DNA from: Henckelia pumila | Taxonomy: Eukaryota > Streptophyta > Magnoliopsida > Lamiales > Gesneriaceae | DNA length: 64,000 bases | Assembly: GCF_033568475.1 (NCBI RefSeq) | Contig: NC_133121.1 | Span: 127,256,375 to 127,320,374 of the forward strand | Reading direction: 5' to 3' | Program-made: the position numbers and the translations under genes | The notes under the pieces: generated by a model | The model's database searches: none | What the model was told of the DNA's origin: nothing | Seen by the model: only the letters and a program-made list of their open reading frames with translations | In this document: positions 48,297 to 60,415 of the stretch, piece by piece | How positions within the stretch are numbered: the stretch's first letter is position 1 | How the letters are laid out: each line of letters starts with the position of its first letter

Positions 48297-50156
48297 TGAA
48301 AGAGTGGGTGCCCAGTGAGCCAACTTGTGGCTATGGGCTTTGATGACTCTTTGTATAAACGATCTTTTGTTTAATATAATCTACACTTTTATTAATGGCA
48401 ATGACTTTATCTTTCTTCATATTGTTATATTATGATATACTATTGTTGTTTTGATAAAGACCTTGAATATACTATAGTGTATGTAAGATGTGGTAGAACA
48501 TGGGGATGTCTATCATGAAATACATCTTATAGTCACTGTATATTCTAAACTGTTCCTAGTCGATTGAGCCGTCCGATAATAAGGATAAGGATCGCTCGAG
48601 TTTGAGACTAGCATTTGTGATGCGGAGTACCACGTTTCATTGGTAGGGAACATGGAGATGTTCGAAGCATGCAAATGGATATTCATAGGATGAATAATCG
48701 AACTACCCTATCCGGACTTTCCAAGTGGTTATCACTTATCGAGTGGATAAAGTCCGCGGTTTTGATTGTACACCATTAGTCCTTACTACTTGAAACATCA
48801 TGGAGACTCTATATGCTAGTACTGTGCTTTGACTCGTTTACCGACTCTATGGGGGTCATCAGGTGTCGAGATTGGGTACAGTTACAACACATATAGGAGT
48901 CGATGCATTGTTGTCAAGGATTCACCACATACTTGCGAGTGTGGATATCCTATGCGATCTGAGGAGATATTAGTGTGACGAATCTCTGGCCAGAGTACTT
49001 GATGTGATTTAAGAAATGGTTTCTTAGTAGCACATGCGATGTCACTAATTTGATCTTCAAGATGTATTGCATAGTTATCGAATCTTGAGCGACTCTCGAT
49101 ATACCAATGGTTGTTGATTCGATCGGGATATTTGGATGAAGGGACCGTACTGTACGCTAACCAAAATCTACTGGTTCTTGTAGGCACTATCAGTGATACC
49201 TAGGGAATCATGGGGCGATGTTGCTAGGCGCTTTACCATGATTCGTTGGGCAAGTCGGAAATCGTTGTTCCGAGTCACAAGGAGTTGTGAGCCCACGGCT
49301 AGCTGTATCCCTGAACCATTGAGGGTCACACAGTGTAATGGAGTTTTAATCCCCGTTGAGATAGTTAAATTTAAAGAGTTAAATTTAATGAATAAAGAAG
49401 TTGGACTTCTTAAATAAAAGTAAGGGAGTAGGATTTCCTAAAATGACATGGGGATGTACATTTTTGGAAACCACTGAATTCGGATTCAGGAAAATTTATC
49501 TTGACTTTAAAATGTGCAGAAATGGTTTCTGTGCACATTGGTAAAATCGGTTTATCAATCGGAGTCACGATGAATTTTATATTAATTTCTGAACGTGCGG
49601 GCTTTGCTTGTCGGGCCTCAACTTATGACTAATGGGCCCTAAGCTGTTAGTGGCCTGCATTATAAATAAGTTATTGCAGTACAGAAATTACACACAACTG
49701 GTCATAATTGAGACAGGATTTTTCGAAAAACCCTAGCCTCTCCTCTCAATTCGGCCGCCCCCCCTCCCTTCTCTGCGTGAGAAATTCCGGTCTGTGATTT
49801 TGAATTGCAGTCTGGAATAGCGAATCAAATTCGTTTATTCTCTTCGTAGAAAACTTCTGATAGATTTTCTAGTGCAATCTATCAGAGGGATTAAACCTCT
49901 ATTCGTGGACCTGATTGAAGGAGTTCATCGGTTCCAGGGAGAGACAACAAGAGCAGAGAAATCTGTTGGAGTCCAATAATCTCGATTCGAGATTGAAGGT
50001 AAAATTTAATAATTGTTATTTAAATTTTACACACACTTATAATTTAATCGTTGAACGGTTGATACCCACAATATGGAATTGTTCCATAATAAAAATTTTA
50101 AACTTTCGCTGCACCGGGTATCAATCGTGATTGATCTGAACGCCAGTTTTCCAACA
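48297..50156 (+). mobile_element. solo LTR, 1.86 kb, superfamily uncertain
   Basis: Starts TGAAAGAGTGGG and ends TTTTCCAACA, with near-perfect flanks TGTGA (48292-48296) and GGTGA (50157-50161). It contains a TATA-like GCATTATAAATAAG near 49659-49672 followed by a leader-like stretch. The host LTR sequence resumes exactly on both sides, as shown by comparison with 58420-58450. Probably copia. Confidence 0.8.
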
Positions 50157-51289
50157 GGTGATTTTCCCTAGGACACTCGAATAATTCCGGATTCAAGTTA
50201 ATCGTCCTATTCCATTCCAAAGTCTTCCTTTACCTCTTCTTTGATTGACGTAGCTGAAATCCGGACAAGCTACAAGCACAAAAAAGCTCAATCAAACATC
50301 ATTCGATTCAAGTCAAATAATAAAGTAACCTCGATATCAAACCTCAATCAATTCGTCAACGATTCAAATTCTGTAAATTCTGGACTCCAAAATCTGCAAC
50401 TGAATCTAAAAGGAGATATAAAAGAATTCCAATGTCAATTAATCCAACTCAAACCATTCAACTCAACTCCAATTCCTAAATCCAAAATCTGATCAATATA
50501 AACGATTGATATTCCAAAAACTCAAACTGATGGCATAACGGCTATAACTGATCAAACCGGAAACACAGACAGTAACATATCAATCCAATAAACTCAAATC
50601 AACCTTCAAACAACAAAAAATGGCTCAAACCCAACAAATCTCCAAAACCCAAATTTCGAATAATCTTCCAAAAATCAAAACAATTCCGAACGACGATCAA
50701 ATTCAAAATCAACACGTAATAAACGATCAGAACTCTGCCAAGAACAACATACCCGAAACCCAATCAATTCTAACAATATCCAAAAAATTTAAAGTGCCCG
50801 ATCGAAGATAAACTTACGCTATAACGGAGCTCTCGTTTCTGTGATCATTAATCTGCCTTCAGAATTAAATTCCAACGGACGGATCGACCGAAAATCGAAA
50901 TCACAAAGCTTGAAAAGCTTGGGAATCGTTTCAATGAAGGGAGAGAGAGAGACAAGGGAGAGGAAGGAGAAGGAGTGGAGGGGGAAAAGTCAAAGCTCCC
51001 TAAAATATCTAACAAATCCCATTTTTGCATTTTAGTCCCTAAAAATTCCAAAATTTGCAAAAAAGACCCTAATTAAAATCAAGTTGGCTCTTGAACTCTG
51101 AAATCTCCGATTAACTCAATTAAGCTCAATTACGATAAATTCAGGGTGCTACAGACCCAATGACTCAAGATGCATTTCTACATTGAGAGTCCATTGACAT
51201 ATAATTCTTTCCAGTGATATCGAGCGCAACAAATTAAATCTTTGCCAAATTTGACATGGTGGTACTTGACAGTTTAAATCGGTATCAAC

Positions 51290-52703
51290 TAGAAAGTGCA
51301 CTAGGTCAAGTAATAGTAAAATGGACATAGAGTTCAAGTATCGATCCCACAGGGACTATATCAATATGAATACGAGAATATGATTATTCTACTTAATCTA
51401 GACTAATAAAAAAGGGTGATGCATTTTCAGATTTATAACTAAAAAATTTAATTGTAAATAAATTTCAATTCAACAAAAATGCAGCATGAATTTTGGATTA
51501 AAATCAATATAGGAAAAGTTCGATCAAGGACGAAAGTAGGTACCAGACAAATTATGTAACAAGTAATCGATTTAAGATTCAGATTTAATTTTAATTCGCG
51601 GAAATTCTCCTATTTTATTCAAAGGACTATTTCTAAAACAATCAAACCTATTCAAATATTGACGGATTAATATTTCGTAATTCTTATCAAATTTGAATGC
51701 ATGAAGAACTATGAGAATTCATTATACACCTAAACCGCACACTGAAACCGAATTCTATTTCTAATCAGTTTTACAATATGTTGATTATCAAAGTTATCTA
51801 AATCGAAACCTCATCTGTCGACTTGGAATCAATTAACATGAAATCAAACAGTTGATCAGGCTATTCACAAGACAAATATAAATTTGAAAATCAATAAAAT
51901 AAAAGTAACTCTGAAATCTCAAATAAATAAAAAAGTTTTCTACATAAATTGTCTGGCCCAATCACGTGGCGTTGATCGAAAAGAGAAAACTACTCACTAA
52001 TAAACATAATTAACAATAAAAATTCTTAATCCAAAACATCAACTAAAAATAAAGAAGAGAAGAAGAACAATGGGACAAGATGATTGTTGTCGTCTCCTTG
52101 CCTCTGGAAAAAGTCTCTAAATTCTGGAACCCTTCAAAAGTAATATAAAATCCTATTTATAGTGTTTGGATCTCATCACAATTAAATTCCTTACGCCACA
52201 AGCAATTTCCGAACTTTCAAAATCCACAACACGCGTGCGCTCCTGAAAAGTAACTCGTGCGCTCTCAGGCCTACAAAACAGCATCCAAATTCCTTTCGCG
52301 CGCACGCGCAATATACCTTCGCTCGCGCGCGGTCTATCCTCAAATATTCTTGGAAATTTCTTCAGCGCTCGCGCGAGAGATGCAGCGCGCTCAAGCGCGT
52401 CTTCAAAACAAAGCCAGTGGAAATGTCTTCTACGCTCACGCCCAGATGTAATGCGCTCGCGCGCGCCTTGACAACTTCGGCACTGGAATTTCTTGCTGCG
52501 CGCACGTGTGGAAGATTCTTGCCCAAGCGCGAGACTTTAATCCATTTTTTCTTTTAAAGCTCCCTTTTCCTACAAAAATCAACCAAGGGAGTAAAATGCA
52601 AACACAATAACTAAAGTTTAAATAAAACACATGAAATAAAGTAAATGCATGCAAAATAAACATAAAGAAGACACAAAATAATGCATACACAATGCACTTA
52701 TCA
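51290..52703 (-). repeat. LTR of another retroelement (TGATAAGTGC start)
   Basis: On the minus strand a purine tract (AAGTATGGGGGTG) is followed by TGATAAGTGCATTGTG at 52703. The sequence then runs to about 51290 and includes the GTCCCTGTGGGATCGATACT motif that I associate with the 3' part of long plant LTRs. The left limit, where it meets the copia gag leader, is approximate. It is a 3' LTR with internal sequence to its right. Confidence 0.6.
52231..52533. repeat. five GC-rich palindromic modules in the TGATAAGTGC LTR
   Basis: Modules at 52231-52266, 52296-52332, 52364-52400, 52432-52468 and 52495-52533 (period 63-68 bp). Each consists of two GC-rich arms such as CGCGCGCACGCGC and GCTCGCGCGCG around an AT-containing loop. 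The spacers are about 30 nt and AT-rich. Pairing is less perfect than in the 57-kb copy. Confidence 0.7.
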
Positions 52704-54660
52704 ACACCCCCATACTTTAATCTTGATCTCCCTCGAGCAAGACTAAACAAACACAAAAACAAGAATCAAGAAATACTATGGAGCAATGGCCTCAGCAGAA
52801 ATACATTTTTCAAGTCCAATCACATCCAACCTACTGACATTCAAAAATTTAATTGCAAACCGGTTAACCGCATAAACTTACAATCTCTTCAACTCATGTT
52901 TCAAAGTACCTTTATCCAAGTTCAATCCACACATTCATAGATCATGATGACTTTTTCAAGGTAGCATAGGATCAAATATATGGTATCAAAACCACCCACA
53001 ATCAGTTTAATGCAAAGAAAAATAGTGTGTGCGTGTTTTGATTAAAAATTCATACTCATCAACAGTGCCTATCAACAGTCCATATGCTAGATTCTCACAA
53101 CTCTTCTACACTAGTATATTGGGCAACTGTGACGCGGTCAAAAGGACTTAATAAGCTTATAATGTTAGGCCTGGCTCACGACTACAAATGAGGGATACAG
53201 TTCAAAGAAAGGAGTAAGTTACGCTAATTCATTATTATTCACCTCCTTCTTCTTATTAATTCCAATTCACCTCTTCCAACCATTGATTCACTTTGTTTTT
53301 CAGATTTTCATTTTCAACCCATTATATCAATTTTCTTCTTTTTTTTTATTCTTTTTCATCACTTCCTTTCTTTTTTCTATTTTTTTTTCAACTATTCTCA
53401 ACACATCATTCCACTCTTCAAATTCAAATTTAGAGGATATACAATTCACACATTCAACTTACTCCTTTTAAGGTGGGAATTAGTGTTTAAGTTATTATTA
53501 GGTAGTGAGTGTAGAACCTTGAAAATATGCCGAATGGGGGTTTACCACACGTTTTCATGCATGTCATTCGATTTCAATAAAGCTCAAAGTAGGTACTAGA
53601 GATATAATGCATCAATGGGTAGCTTGAAAGGCACAAACGATTCACAGAAAGATTGCCTAAATCATTTTTATTCACAGTTTTGCCCGTATTGCGCCTCGAA
53701 GAGTGTTCGAACTAGTTCCAGACAAGTTTCAATTCACCATCAAATCATACAAATTTCAATCAGTGCATGAACAGACAATCATCAGCAGTAAACGATGATT
53801 TTCAACAAATTTTAGACTATGTACCTTATGTACTCATATAAGTGTAGGCTCAAAAGTGCAACTAAGACAATTATTTCAAAGAAAATGAGGCCCAAAAATC
53901 CAAAGAACGCCTCAATCATCTCTATGTTTGCATTTTTCAAACTCAGATTCTAGCACAAATCACAGAGTATTTCAGAGATCATTCATCTAATTGGTTTCAC
54001 CAGTGAAAATTGGCCAGATAGGTGGACGGTCATGGATTACATTTTTAACACAAAGCAAAGAAAATCTCATCATTGGCCATGCTATCCAATTCTTTCTTGA
54101 CTCAACATAAATGCAACACATAAACGCAATGCCATGCTATGAATACGAACTACATGCACTAAGCAAAACCATATGAATGCACAACACAATGATAAACTAA
54201 ACAACAAATAACTAAACACATGCAACAAAACTAAACACCCCCAATACTTATCCAAAGCATTGCCCTCAATGCTTAAGATCAATGAACAAAATGAAAATAC
54301 AAAAAAATAAAAGCAAGACTAAAGAAAACAAAGCATAACATAAATAAAAAGAGAACTCCCCTGAATCACTGGTCGACCTTTTCCTCAGGGACTTTCGGTG
54401 GAACAACGGCGGTAGGAGGTGCATAATTACCAGGCACATCATAATGGAATTGAAATGGTGGCAGATACTGTGGTGCAGCATGGTAACTTGACGAATCCAA
54501 CCCCAACTGAGCAGTGAGGCTCCGAATCATATCCTCCACGTTGTGGAGATGAGTAGATGTGGCCTGAAAACTGTCCATGACATAATTATTGAACGCGGAG
54601 CCCTCAGTGGCCATATCTTGTGCTGTGCGGCGAGGAGGTGGTGGTGGCCTTGTACTTGGG
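52704..54660 (-). mobile_element. 3' internal part of the TGATAAGTGC retroelement
   Basis: Non-coding sequence next to the purine tract, with a pyrimidine-rich stretch near 53280-53410 and one open frame at 54366-54671. The rest of the element to the right is replaced by unrelated CACTA-like repeats, so it is truncated. Confidence 0.5.
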
Positions 54661-54671
54661 CCTGCTGACAA
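54366..54671 (-). pseudogene. retroelement-derived open frame, unrecognised
   Basis: About 101 codons starting SAGPSTRPPPPPRRTAQD, then NNYVMDSFQATSTHLHN with a short coiled region, ending PEEKVDQ. The Pro-rich start and the position just inside the purine tract suggest the C-terminal end of a retroelement protein. I do not recognise the family. It is probably a broken end rather than a complete gene, as the frame is open upstream of the first Met. Confidence 0.4.
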
Positions 54672-55995
54672 TAGAAAGGGTCCACAAAACCGGTTCTTTG
54701 AAAATCACTGCTATATGTCTTCAATGTTAGCATTTTCCAAAATGATCCTAATAGTTATATCAATAAGACCAGTTTATAGAATTTTTTATACAACCAATAA
54801 TAAAAGGTATTCAATAGATACAATTTTCAAATCAATCCTGACACAATAGAGCAATAAAAGTTGTCCACATAATCGGTTATTTTGAAAATTGTTGTTACAT
54901 GTCTTCAATATGAGCAATTTCCAGAATGATCCTAATACTTATGTCAATAAGAGTAATTTTATAGTAGCGGTTGATATAAACTGTTACCAAAACTTTTGCC
55001 ATGGAAGCGGTTTCATAACCATTCCTAATATTAAGGCAATATAAACAATTTAAGTAAAACCAACTTTGTTGTTCAGTTTGCACGAGCAGTTTTAAGATTG
55101 CTCCTATAAACCCGATAGTTTGGTTTGCAAGAGTCGGGCTCTCAATCGTTAAATAGAGAGGAATAATTTATAGCATCGATTTATACAAACCGGTATTAAA
55201 AGTATTTAATACATATAATTTTTAAAGCAGTAGTTAAAAAATAGAGCAATAAAATTGGCTCAGAGCACTCGAATTGTCTAAAATGTTGTTAAAAATATTC
55301 ACCATGACAATTTCAAAAGTATTCTTAGTAGTTATACTAGCAGAAACGGTTTATAGCAGCATTTTATACAAACGGTACTAAATGTATTCAATGGGTACAA
55401 TTTAAAATAATCCTAAAAGGTTAGAGAAATAAAAGTGTTTCACATCACCATTTTTTTGGAAACTGCTGCTAAAATATCCAATATGAGTAGATAAAAAGTG
55501 CTCATAAAAACTATATCAATAGGAGCTTTTTCTAGCAGCGGTTTTATACAAACCATTGCTAAAATATTTTCAACGAGTGGGTCTTAAAATTATGACATTA
55601 GGAGCACATTCTAACACGGTTAATACAAACTGGTGCCAAAGTGTGTGTGTGTGAACAAAAGTGTTTAACAAACCACACTAAAAATTAAGATACTAGGAGC
55701 ACTCTCCAGGAACGGTTAATACAAATTGATGCTAAAATGTGTTTAGCAAGATCTTCAACAAAACCACGCTTAAAAGTATAACATTAAGAGCATTTTTCAG
55801 TAATGATTTTTACGTACTGGTGATAAAATGTTTTCAATAAGAGCGTTTAAGAAACCGTGCTTAAAAGTAATACATTAAGAGCACATTCTAGGAGAGGTTA
55901 TACAAATCGGTGCTAAAATATACTCAACAAGAGCGCTAAAGAAACTGCGTTTAAAAGTATGACATTAGGTGCGCTTTCTAGCTGCGGTTTATACA
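54665..55995. repeat. degenerate CACTA-like subterminal repeats
   Basis: Many loose repeats of AGCAGCGGTTTATACAAAC followed by TGNTGCTAAAA, alternating with GAGCA-TTTT and AATAAAAG words every 100-200 bp. Such GCGGTTT(A/T)-AACCGCTGC arrays are typical of the inner ends of plant CACTA elements. Neither a CACTA terminus nor a transposase is present, so it is a fragment. Confidence 0.5.
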
Positions 55996-56001
55996 AACTG
56001 A

Positions 56002-57309
56002 TGTGATGATATTTTCCTATATTTACTTGGATTAAATTGTGATGATTAGGTGCATTTTGATTGATTAAATTCATGTTTTAGTTCCTAATCATTGTATGCG
56101 ATTTGATATAGGAAAAGAGAAGAAATGGAGCTAAAGATGGAAGGAAAGAGCCAGATAAGAGAAGAATTACGAAGCAGCAATGGTCAGAAAATCATTTTTA
56201 ATCTTAGAGAAAACCAAATCCAATCTGTACAGTTCCAAATGAAGTTCAAGATGTTTTGAAGCAGCTGTCCAAATTTCAGCTCAATCCGACAGCTAGATCT
56301 CTGGATATGAAATTTTCAAAATTGCTGCTCGCTGGAAAAAAGTCGTGCTCGATCCTACAAACTCACATGATCGAGCGCGAGAAAAAAATTTGCAAACAGT
56401 AAGTTGGATATTTTTGCGCTCTCGATCCTACCAACTCATGCGATCGAGCATGCCCATGAGAGACGCAGGCAGTAGGTTCACCATTTTCTTGGCGCTCAAT
56501 CCTACCAACTCACAGGATCGAGCGCACCGAATTTTCCGAGAAATCTTTTTAAGTTAGGAAACTTATTTCTTTAGGACTCTTGTCATATTTAAGGGATTTA
56601 ATCTCGATTTTGACGAGAATTCTGGACGGTTTTGACGGCATTAAGCAATAGAAAGACATTGGTAACTAGGCTTTCTTCTCTCTCTTTTCTTAGATTTAAT
56701 TTTCTTTCATGAATTTTTCTAGAGAATTCATGAATATTTGTGGCTATGTTTTAGTACTTGGTTGAGGAAGACGAACCCTTGAGTTATTTTATTTGTGAGA
56801 TTCAGTTTTCTATTGTTTAATTCCAAATTGCTTATCAAGAGTTGTTTTGGATTTATTGCCATGCTTGTATGTGAGATTTAGGATTGATCACCTTAGAATT
56901 TTTCTATACAACATACTGCTAAATTAGAATTCAAATCCGTAATTCTTTGAATCATCTAATTTGTGAAGCAACTATGATTAATATTTTCTGCAGTTGAATT
57001 TATTAAATCGTAGGAACAACAATTGACTAGATTAAATATAATCGCTGGTATTGTGTTGTTTAGATTCATCAGTTTTACTAGTTTGAATGCTGCAGTGGAT
57101 TTAAATCTAATCGCTGGTATTGGGTTAATTTATGAGGTAATGGCTAACTTAGAACGCTGGAGTCTAGTTAACTAAAATTAAGGTGAAACAAGAATTAAAT
57201 TTCCAATGATGAATATTCAATGTGAATTAATTATTTTTAGGGAATCGATGATCGAATGAATAATTTCAATGGTGTAGTCGACCGATACCAAGTCTCGTTA
57301 GTTTATTGA
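56002..57309 (+). repeat. partial LTR (TGATGATATTTTCC start)
   Basis: Begins TGATGATATTTTCCTA and includes GATATAGGAAAAG, three hairpin modules and ATCGCTGGTATT repeats (57040 and 57110). It ends at 57309, where a gypsy element is inserted. Its 3' part would lie beyond the right edge. The start and composition match long LTRs of Tat/Athila-type gypsy elements as I remember them, which is not proof. Confidence 0.5.
56343..56527. repeat. three GC-rich palindromic modules, 75-bp period
   Basis: Modules at 56343-56377, 56418-56455 and 56493-56527. Each has a left arm near GCGCTCGATCC, a shared loop TAC(A/C)AACTCA, and a right arm near GATCGAGCGC. The loop itself is conserved between the three, unlike in the other cassettes. 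Confidence 0.85.
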
Positions 57310-59375
57310 TGTGAGACCTCGGTTCTAATCATCTAATCTCGGGATAAACAATAATTAAGCATACAAGATCTAAGATAAAAAGCAAAGAATTTTTTTTTAA
57401 AACAGTGCTCGCTCGATCGGTAAAACATTACCGGTCGAGCGGGCCATCTTAACCAAGTCTCTGCCGAGACTTAACAAAGGCCCCCGCTCGATCGGTAAAG
57501 TCTTACCGATCGAGCGGACACAAAATGCCCGTCTTCTGCCTCAGCTCAGGGGTGCTCGCTCGATCGGTAAGATTCAACCGATCGAGCGGCACAATTTTGC
57601 AGAAAGTAAAAACAGACATGCTCAACTCATTCCAACACCAAATCTCAAAACTAAATCCATTCAACAAGCATAAATCATCCAAACATCATTCATAATCTAA
57701 TACAAGGTAGTTCTAAAGTTATACAATCTCAAACTAATAGAACATGCATCAATCTAAGTTCCATAACCGATACAAAATGAGTTCGAATAAGATCTAATTT
57801 CGATTACATATTTGACTTCTAAAACAACAAGGCCTCACTCTATCAACTCAACCACCTAGCCATGCTGCCTCTGACTTGGTCCTGCCCCACCTGTTGCCAA
57901 GTACACATACAAACAAAGACAACAGCCGGATAATCCGGTGAGAATACAATTCCCAGTAAAAGAGACAAACATGCATATCAGATAAGCATTCCAAACGAAA
58001 TACATCAACTTCCAAATAATCAATTAACAACCATGCAATTCCACAGGCATGACTAAAACTCAATTCATATGCATAAATGCAATGCATGTCTTTAAAATCT
58101 GGGATTATCAAGTCGGATAATCAAAAGAGTTGCTACTTTTGCTTTTGGGATCCCGAGGACGAGATCATGTAAACAACTCACCGACTCTCCCGATCGAGGT
58201 GGTGCTACGTATCTCCATCCTCTAGACTTTGGTGCGACTATAAGGAGTATGCTAGCACTAGGTGAAACGGCTACACCCAGGCCACTCACAATATAGTCCC
58301 CAAAACGTCTATCATCAAAGGGCCGTCCTGCCCGCTAAAATCAAGAATTCTTGGTTCAAGATGAATGTAATGCAAACATAACTCAATCAACTAAATTCAA
58401 ATAAAAGCAAATAACATGCAAGTATGTGATTCTTCGGAACACTCGAATCAAGTCGGATTCGAGTTATTCGTTCCATTCCAATCCAAGTAATCTTATACCT
58501 CTTTTCAACAACGTCGATGCTCCAAACCTGGAAACAACAACGATTCCTCAAACAAGATTCAATCAAACTACCTCAATCGATAATAAGAAATCGGTACTAT
58601 ACCGGCTACAATCTCCAAGTTGCACAAAGCTGCAATCTCACAACTCCACTGGCCTCAAATCAATCTGTACAAGAAGTAATAAGGCTCGAGATTAACATAC
58701 AACTCAATCGAAGGCTTGGCTCAACAATTCAAACCGATAGACAATCCAAAACTCAAACCGGCGGCATAACGACTATAATCTGATCAAACCGGAAATGCAA
58801 ACATCATAATATCAATCCAATATACTCAAATAAATCAACATTCCACAAAAACAATCCAATTCCAACAAATCATAAAAACTCCATTTTCGAAAATCCCTTC
58901 CAAAATTCAAAACAATTCCGAACGACGCTCTATTTTGAAACCGACAGGGAATAAACGATCAGAACACGGTAGAGAAAAACATACTCGAAACTCAAACGAT
59001 TCTAATGACATCCCAAAACTAGAATGTATCCGATCGTAGAAAAACTTACGATATAACGGAGCTCTCGCTGCAGTGATCGCTAATCTGCCTTCAGAAATAA
59101 TTTCCAACGGACGGATCGAGCTCGGGATGAAATCTGGAAAGCTTGGGAGCTTGGGAATCGTCTTCAATGGTGGGGAGGCGATGGAGGAAGGAGGTGAAGG
59201 AGAAAATAACTCAATCCCATGCTTAAATATCTAATAAAGTCCAAATTTGCGTTTTAGTCCCTCAAAAATCCGAAATTTGCAAAAAGGACCCTGATCAAAA
59301 TTAAGTCGGCTCTTGATCTCTGGAATCTCCTATTAACTCAAATAAACTCATTTAAGATAAAAACGGGGCGTTACA
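57310..59375 (-). repeat. 3' LTR of the gag-only gypsy element
   Basis: 2,066 bp with TG...CA ends. Over the 745 bp that can be compared with the 5' LTR I count about 18 differences by eye. It carries three hairpin modules about 100-280 bp from its 3' end. Confidence 0.88.
57407..57588. repeat. three GC-rich palindromic modules in the 3' LTR
   Basis: Modules at 57407-57442, 57484-57517 and 57557-57588 (period 73-77 bp). Arms are GCTCGATCGGTAA and TTACCG(A/G)TCGAGCGG with loops of 4-7 nt. The first spacer also folds (AAGTCTCTGCCGAGACTT). Confidence 0.92.
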
Positions 59376-60415
59376 ATTCTTCCCCTCTAAGAAAAGATTT
59401 CGTCCTCGAAATCAAACACTGTTCCGACACGTACTGAGTCTCTCAAGTTACTCCTTCAAGTCCGTCAATCAAAATTCGACTCCTTTTCGTCAGAAAATCT
59501 TTCTAAGCTCAGTCACAATCAAATCATCTCTGGTTCCAACTCAAGGCATAAGATCTAAAATTCGACTTGTCTGATCTGGCTGTCCATCGTTCTGAGGATA
59601 TCGAACTGGATAAGTTGAAATCAGACAACAAAATCTCATCAAAGTCCTTGCCGAAAGAACGAGTGCATCAAGGATCTCTGTCTAAACTGACAGACTTCAG
59701 CAAATCATACAATCTGACAAAATTTCTGACCGAAATCTAACATCTGATCATGTTTGAGAATCATTCTGTAGAGAAAACACGGCAGATTCATCAATCGATC
59801 AATCATAAGAGATAGTAGATAAAATAAAAACAAAACTTTCGGCTCCAAATTATCCGTTGTTGCATACAATTCTTCAGATAAGGATTCGCAGACAGAAATA
59901 TCATACAATCTAATCTTCTCTGCCTCCAATTCTGTTCTGTCCGCGAAAACAAATTTCTTCAACTCCTTAGATCAGAACAGATCGCGTGAATTTTCTCATA
60001 AGACAATAGAAAACAGATCTTCTAATCAATAAGATCGCTACGAGAATCAAAGTCCAGATTCAGACATTGAGTCTTGAACGTATTCAGCTATCTCGATGTC
60101 TAGACTATAGCGCGATTCCTCTGAATAGGAATACATCCCGAAATCTCGATAAGAAGAAATCACTGATCGGCATAAATTCCATCACTAGCTCATAAAATCG
60201 AGGAAGACAACTTAATCCAAACAAAATTCAGACATCGAAGAATAGCATACAACTGCTCGGCACCACAATCTGCTATACAATTCTCAAAGCTCCGAAAGAT
60301 CAGCACAATTCTCATTCCAGACAGATAAGAAATCAACGATAAGAATTCCTAGTCTCAACTAATTCTTCTGAAAGATCCGGTTAATAGAAGATTAACAACA
60401 CTACAGGAGTATTCA
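59376..60415 (-). pseudogene. scraps of gypsy pol
   Basis: No long open frame. On the minus strand near 59570-59610 the reading YPQNDGQPDQ resembles the integrase YHPQTDGQSER motif, so pieces of integrase remain. Reverse transcriptase and RNase H motifs are not found. Confidence 0.5.

Larger units (their letters stand above)
44048..51153 (-). mobile_element. solo LTR (gypsy type) with two solo LTRs nested inside
   Basis: In plus-strand reading it starts TGTGAGACCCCG and ends GGGTGCTACA, the same ends as the gypsy LTR at 57310-59375. It is flanked by a perfect 5-bp duplication GACCC (44043-44047 and 51154-51158) inside copia gag. Without the insertions at 44413-47491 and 48297-50156 its own parts add up to about 2.17 kb, close to the 2.07 kb of the related LTR. 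Shared stretches include the CCTCTAGACT and GGATAATC-GTGAGAATACAATTCC blocks. No internal retroelement region is present, so it is a solo LTR left by LTR-LTR recombination. Confidence 0.9.
38993..51285 (-). mobile_element. Ty1/copia element split by a nested solo LTR
   Basis: The parts are 38993-44047 and 51154 to about 51285. Reading on the minus strand there is gag (its N terminus at 51154-51275), an interruption by 44048-51153 with duplication GACCC, then the rest of gag, protease, integrase, RT, RNase H, a purine tract (CAAGGGGGAG) and a 3' LTR at 38993-39360. It belongs to the same family as the remnant at 26350-26761. It is cut just upstream of the gag start codon, where another LTR begins, so the primer-binding site and 5' LTR are missing. 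Confidence 0.85.

Noticed and set aside
51149..51337. Separate 62-codon open frame on the minus strand
   Set aside because: It is partly the N terminus of the copia gag split by the solo LTR, read in a shifted frame, not an independent gene.
56343..57588. Palindromic units of about 35 nt with about 40-nt spacers, resembling a short CRISPR array
   Set aside because: Nuclear plant DNA inside LTRs, only three units per block, units not identical, no cas genes, and spacers shared between the two LTRs of the same element.
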